A stretch of DNA of 9,747 nt from Anaerolinea sp. (GTDB taxonomy: Bacteria > Chloroflexota > Anaerolineae > Anaerolineales > Anaerolineaceae), in the NCBI GenBank assembly GCA_013824385.1, contig PNNU01000093.1:1-9747 (forward strand), read 5' to 3'. Under the pieces are notes generated by a model. The model saw nothing but the letters and a program-made list of their open reading frames with translations. It was not told the DNA's origin and ran no database searches. Positions 6,895-9,747 of the stretch are shown here, in pieces (the first letter of the stretch is position 1; the number at the start of each line of letters is the position of its first letter). A program made the translations under genes and the position numbers.

Positions 6895-6927
6895 AATGAG
6901 CCCGCCCGAAAACCGAGCGGGCTCATT
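6895..6927 (-). terminator. Perfect 11-bp GC-rich hairpin after the binding-protein gene
   Basis: AATGAGCCCGC (6895-6905) and GCGGGCTCATT (6917-6927) are exact complements around an 11-base loop. The hairpin is 27 bases past the stop codon of the 6955-8283 gene. The transcript continues with CUUAAAAGAA, so a classic long U-tract is missing. This is the usual position for an intercistronic hairpin that protects abundant binding-protein mRNA from 3' decay and attenuates the genes after it. Hairpin certain, function inferred. Confidence 0.7.
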
Positions 6928-6954
6928 GACTAGCAGTTGATTATTACGTTCAAA

Positions 6955-8283
6955 CTATTCGATGGTGTCTTTATATTGATTCACATCGACATTTTGCCAG
7001 GGTCCTGGCCATGTGGGCAGGTCTTCGCCACCAGAGAGAGCATAGTGCAGTGGGGGCATTCCAGCGGTGATGTAGGAATCAAGATTCTCAGCTGTGATTT
7101 CGGGCTGGGGTAGAACCCAGTGATGTTGTACAGTCTCGCCCTTGAGGAACATGACTGAAGCCAAGACGGCAGTACGCCATTGGTAGGTTGGGAATGTTGG
7201 GGCAATAGCAGTCAAGCTATTGGCTTTCCAATATTCGAGGTAATCTTGTTGATCTTCACCAACCATAACTTTCGGGGCGGGCAGACCGGCATCTTCGAAG
7301 GCTTCCAAGATTGCAACAGCGGTACCACCAGCATCCATCCAGACGGCATCAATGGTGCCGTATTTGGCGATGTAGTCGGTCACAACTGTGCTGGCTTTGA
7401 AGCTATCATAGGCAACGAATTCAACACCGATGACATTGAGTTGAGGATTCTGTTCGAAGATCTTGCGAGCAGCACCCCAACGTTGTTCAAGCACATCGAC
7501 ACCCGGCAGAATGCGGAAGGCTAAAACGTTTCCACCTTCGGGCAGATTGTCAACGACGAACTGGGCGCCAGAGATACCAAAGGCATAGCCGCCGATGGGG
7601 CGTTCAGAAACAACGGGGCAGTCTGTCTGAGCATAGCGGTCAAATTGGACAACCGGCATAACTTCGCAGGCTTTTTCAACGATCGGGGTCAAAGCATCGC
7701 TGGTATTGGATGCAACAATCAGGATATCGCATTTTCCAGGAGTGTTGATGAGATCTTGGATGTCAGCGATTTGTTTGGCATCGTTGCCCTGGGCATCAAG
7801 ATGATAGAAGTTCTTGACCAAACCTTCGGCACGAAGAGCTTCAACCTGCTCGCGCATTGAAACATAACCAACAACACGCCAGGGATTATTCACACCGGCA
7901 TTGGAGAAGCAGATATTGTACGGTGCTTCTTTGGTGGCAAAATCAGCATATTGAGGGTATTTGCTGATGTCGGTGCCATTGTCTACCAGGTATTGAAGGT
8001 AGATGGGGGCATCTGGATTCAATGGGGAGAGGCTCATCTGTTCTAATGATGTGGCATAGTCAGCATCATTAAAATATTGAGGAGCAACTGCTGCGGTATC
8101 CATCTGCAAACCTGGATTGGCGGCTACTGGGGCTTCGGTAGCGGCGGGGGCTTCAGTGGCTGCAACAGGGGCTTCAGTAGCTGCAACGGGGGCTTCAGTT
8201 GCAACAGCGGCGGGCTTGCAGGCAGCAAGTGCCATTGTCATAACGACAAGTATTGTAACGACCAATAACAAACTCTTTTTCAT
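6955..8283 (-). CDS. ABC transporter sugar-binding lipoprotein (RbsB-like, type I fold)
   Basis: This 442-residue exported lipoprotein has a charged start MKK, a hydrophobic segment (5-20) and the lipobox LAAC with the lipidated cysteine at 22. A flexible linker (28-54) made of four Ala-Thr-Glu-Ala-Pro units follows, then about 65 residues without a recognised domain, then a type I periplasmic-binding fold from about 121 (PYNICFSNAGVNNPWRVVGY). ILIVASNTSDALTPIVEKA (187-205), VVQFDRYA (211-218) and AVWMDAGGTA fit the ribose/galactose/inositol-binding cluster. It would capture a sugar outside the membrane and deliver it to the two permeases encoded just before it. The mature protein is longer than a typical RbsB, mainly because of the linker and the adjoining segment. 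AGGAGGAG lies 8 bases before the ATG. Hairpins flank the gene on both sides, and the 5' leader has an additional very strong SD-like element. The ligand cannot be named. Confidence 0.93.
   Translation of the reverse strand: MKKSLLLVVTILVVMTMALAACKPAAVATEAPVAATEAPVAATEAPAATEAPVAANPGLQMDTAAVAPQYFNDADYATSLEQMSLSPLNPDAPIYLQYLVDNGTDISKYPQYADFATKEAPYNICFSNAGVNNPWRVVGYVSMREQVEALRAEGLVKNFYHLDAQGNDAKQIADIQDLINTPGKCDILIVASNTSDALTPIVEKACEVMPVVQFDRYAQTDCPVVSERPIGGYAFGISGAQFVVDNLPEGGNVLAFRILPGVDVLEQRWGAARKIFEQNPQLNVIGVEFVAYDSFKASTVVTDYIAKYGTIDAVWMDAGGTAVAILEAFEDAGLPAPKVMVGEDQQDYLEYWKANSLTAIAPTFPTYQWRTAVLASVMFLKGETVQHHWVLPQPEITAENLDSYITAGMPPLHYALSGGEDLPTWPGPWQNVDVNQYKDTIE
8122..8202 (-). repeat. Tandem 18-21 bp repeats encoding the Ala-Thr-Glu-Ala-Pro linker
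   Basis: Codons 28-54 of the binding protein consist of three ATEAPVA units and one shortened ATEAPA unit, in the order 7-7-6-7 residues. On the plus strand the unit reads approximately GGGGCTTCAGTAGCTGCAAC with small variations. The linker joins the lipid anchor to the binding domain. Such a DNA repeat can gain or lose units by slippage; the shortened third unit, which lacks the Val codon, could be one such event. Confidence 0.85.
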
Positions 8284-8362
8284 GTGCGAAACTCCTCCTG
8301 TACTAGAAACGTATGAATTTAATGTTCTACGATCACGTACTAGACTTCACAATTATTCTTAA

Positions 8363-8374
8363 CATCACCTCCTT
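8363..8374 (-). promoter_or_regulatory. Unpaired strong Shine-Dalgarno-like element in the binding-protein leader
   Basis: AAGGAGGTGATG on the minus strand matches 11 of the 12 bases that pair with the 3' end of 16S rRNA, yet it lies about 80 bases upstream of the binding-protein ATG, which has its own AGGAGGAG. The ATG inside it opens a 10-codon frame (8365-8333) but is too close to the SD core for normal initiation. Known parallels are SD-like sequences in untranslated leaders that stabilise mRNA by 30S binding (as in Bacillus cry3A). The match is seen; the role is a guess. Confidence 0.4.
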
Positions 8375-8384
8375 CAAATTTTTT

Positions 8385-8425
8385 CTCGCTAGTTGAACCA
8401 GAAATAAATCTAAGATTTTAGCGAG
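8385..8425 (-). other. 7-bp hairpin after the second permease gene
   Basis: CTCGCTA (8385-8391) and TAGCGAG (8419-8425) are exact complements separated by 27 bases, 7 bases beyond the permease stop codon. In the operon's direction it is followed by A-rich sequence and then the SD-like element, so it is unlikely to be a terminator. It could be a processing or stability element separating the permease message from the binding-protein message. The long loop makes it only moderately stable. Confidence 0.35.
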
Positions 8426-8431
8426 TCATTA

Positions 8432-9436
8432 TTATTTTTTCTTCCGTGTGCTCAATGCTACATAAGCCACGGCAGCAATGATGATGAGTCCTTGAACAGC
8501 ATCTTTATATGGCTTTGGAAGCCCCAGAAGATTGAGTAAGTTGAAGATCGCTTCCATTGTGAAAGCACCAAAAACTACATTCATAACCGAACCCTTACCG
8601 CCGCCCAAAAGTACACCACCTACAACACAAGCTGCAATAGTCTGCATCTCAAGTCCTTCACCGATGGTCACGTTCACACCACCAAATCCACCAATCATGA
8701 TTCCGCCAATGACTGCGAATAATGATGAAATGACGAAGGCAATCATACGAACCATTCGAACGCGAACCCCCGATAATTGGCTTGCACGTACATTGTCACC
8801 GATCGCGAGAATTTGTTTACCAAAATTGGAACGATGGTAGATAAAGTAGGAAACAAGAGCAAGTATCAGTAAAATCGCGAGGGCATACGGAAATTTGCCA
8901 ACCAGGGGAACATTTTCAAAATAACCGCGACCAAAACCGCGCCAGTTTTCGGTCAAATAACCGCGGGGAGCGCCGCCGACCCAATATAATGCGCCGCCTT
9001 TAACCAATAACATCATGCCAAGTGTTGCAATGAATGACGGAATTTTGAGGTAACTAACCACAAATCCATTGATCAAACCAATCAATAAACCCAATGCCAA
9101 CATTGTCCAAATTGCGGTAGGCATCATGGTTGGATCATTATTAAGCAACAATGAACTTCCCAACACCACCATGGTAACAATGGAACCGATCGATAGATCG
9201 TAACCACCTGTGGAAAGCACTATCATTTCGCCAATTGCTAGAATCGCTAAGGGCGAAGTTCGGCGTAAGAAAGCCATAATCCCTGTGGCAGATTGATATG
9301 TAGGACTGAGCAACCCAAGGGTTATAAAGATCCCAAAGAAAATATAATAGACCGCTGGAACTCGCTTGATGCCATTCCAAATCGCTTTTACGATTTGCAG
9401 GAACTTTGAAGGTTGTTTCAAAGTGGTAGTCGTCAT
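8432..9436 (-). CDS. ABC transporter sugar permease, RbsC family
   Basis: This 334-residue integral membrane protein has eight or more hydrophobic stretches, for example about 29-45, 64-98, 108-130, 134-153, 183-200, 230-252 and 264-300. Family motifs seen include STGGYDLSIGS (75-85, the GGxDLSxGS signature), GDNVRASQLSGVRV (213-226, cytoplasmic loop contacting the ATPase) and VVGGVLLGGGKGS (271-283). It forms half or part of the membrane channel of a ribose/galactose-type importer. AAGGAG lies 7 bases before the ATG and overlaps the stop codon of the preceding permease gene, so translation of the two is probably coupled (12-bp gap). Two different RbsC-type permeases in tandem resemble the heterodimeric ytfT-yjfF layout of E. 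coli galactofuranose uptake, but that does not fix the substrate here. Confidence 0.95.
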   Translation of the reverse strand: MTTTTLKQPSKFLQIVKAIWNGIKRVPAVYYIFFGIFITLGLLSPTYQSATGIMAFLRRTSPLAILAIGEMIVLSTGGYDLSIGSIVTMVVLGSSLLLNNDPTMMPTAIWTMLALGLLIGLINGFVVSYLKIPSFIATLGMMLLVKGGALYWVGGAPRGYLTENWRGFGRGYFENVPLVGKFPYALAILLILALVSYFIYHRSNFGKQILAIGDNVRASQLSGVRVRMVRMIAFVISSLFAVIGGIMIGGFGGVNVTIGEGLEMQTIAACVVGGVLLGGGKGSVMNVVFGAFTMEAIFNLLNLLGLPKPYKDAVQGLIIIAAVAYVALSTRKKK

Positions 9437-9448
9437 TCGATGCTCTCC

Positions 9449-9747
9449 TTATGCCGCTTCTTTTTTGGAGCGGTATGTGTAACTTGCAACTGCCAAAACA
9501 ATAATGGCACCACGAAGAACAGTCTTTAAGTATGGATTCATGCCTAATTGATTGAAGACTGTATCGAGAACTCCGAAGATTAAGACGCCTGCAAGGGTGC
9601 CCCACACGCCGCCTTTGCCGCCAGCTAATGCAGTTCCACCAACCACTGAAGTTGCGATGGATTCAAGGTCATATAGTCCGTCAGGTCCAACCCAGGGGGC
9701 GCCTGATTGCAATCTACTGACCAGGAATAAACCGGTTAATACCGCGG
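9449..9747 (-). CDS. ABC transporter sugar permease, RbsC family, 3' part only
   Basis: This is the last 98 residues of a permease whose beginning lies beyond the right edge. The frame is open to the edge (TGLFLVSRLQSGAP... reading into the window). IATSVVGGTALAGGKGGVWG (residues about 34-53 of the fragment) is the conserved C-terminal loop signature of the family, followed by two hydrophobic segments and a basic tail, YRSKKEAA. It is similar to, but distinct from, the downstream permease, so the channel is probably a heterodimer. The matching ATPase (RbsA-like) is expected upstream, outside the window. No internal start is likely: the in-frame TTG at 9712 falls within conserved sequence. Confidence 0.92.
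   Translation of the reverse strand, partial: AVLTGLFLVSRLQSGAPWVGPDGLYDLESIATSVVGGTALAGGKGGVWGTLAGVLIFGVLDTVFNQLGMNPYLKTVLRGAIIVLAVASYTYRSKKEAA

Noticed and set aside
8300..8344. Direct repeat GTACTAGA (8300-8307 and 8337-8344) in the binding-protein leader as a regulator site
   Set aside because: Two 8-mers 37 bp apart are not enough to support an operator; no further copies or symmetry were seen.
8077..8362. Plus-strand Gly/Cys- or Ala/Ser-rich frames opposite the lipoprotein linker
   Set aside because: They are low-complexity shadows of the repeat that encodes the Ala-Thr-Glu-Ala-Pro linker.
9141..9605. 154-codon minus-strand frame across the two permease genes
   Set aside because: It is in a different frame from both permeases, spans the junction between them and has no family features, whereas the permease frames carry strong signatures.
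1..9747. CRISPR array, rRNA or complete insertion sequence
   Set aside because: No regularly spaced repeats, rRNA-like segments or transposase reading frames were found on either strand.

Overview
The window looks like chromosomal DNA of a Chloroflexota bacterium, most likely class Anaerolineae. The basis is the solute-binding lipoprotein, whose lipobox is followed by an Ala-Thr-Glu-Ala-Pro repeat linker, and the fit of the predicted proteins to families common in that group. GC content is moderate, there is no rRNA, and the assignment is an inference rather than a proof.

Layout. Right part (2843 to the right edge): one long block of seven genes, all on the minus strand. In transcription order it holds the 3' part of a first RbsC-type ABC permease (9449-9747, cut by the window edge), a second RbsC-type permease (8432-9436), a sugar-binding lipoprotein (6955-8283), two related TIM-barrel sugar isomerases/epimerases (5984-6856 and 5113-5940), a Gfo/Idh/MocA dehydrogenase (3831-4991) and a third, more distant TIM-barrel isomerase/epimerase (2843-3805). 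Hairpins lie before the binding-protein gene, after it, and after the second isomerase gene, so expression is probably graded along the block. The genes read as an uptake and catabolism operon for a sugar, polyol or glycoside. The NAD(P)-dependent enzyme together with three isomerase-type enzymes suggests chemistry through a keto-sugar, but the substrate cannot be read from the sequence. The ATPase gene and the operon promoter presumably lie beyond the right edge.

Middle-left part (about 1429 to 2802): a small decayed defence or mobile segment. An intact AbiEi-family antitoxin/repressor (1465-2103, plus strand) has a perfect 14-bp inverted repeat laid over its predicted promoter and start codon. 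The AbiEii-family toxin gene that should follow begins with a 4-base overlap but keeps only about 28 codons. There the sequence runs directly into the broken 3' end of a tyrosine recombinase gene on the minus strand, which has also lost its N-terminal domains and its catalytic tyrosine. One deletion junction near 2182-2184 explains both truncations.

Left part (1-1071, minus strand): nagA, N-acetylglucosamine-6-phosphate deacetylase, nearly complete but running off the left edge. Its metal-site residues follow the E. coli Gln-x-Asn pattern. An AT-rich 393-bp spacer separates it from the divergent antitoxin gene.

The observations most worth a second look are the operator/leaderless-start arrangement of the antitoxin, the double truncation that leaves an antitoxin without its toxin, and the unassigned dehydrogenase plus triple-isomerase operon.
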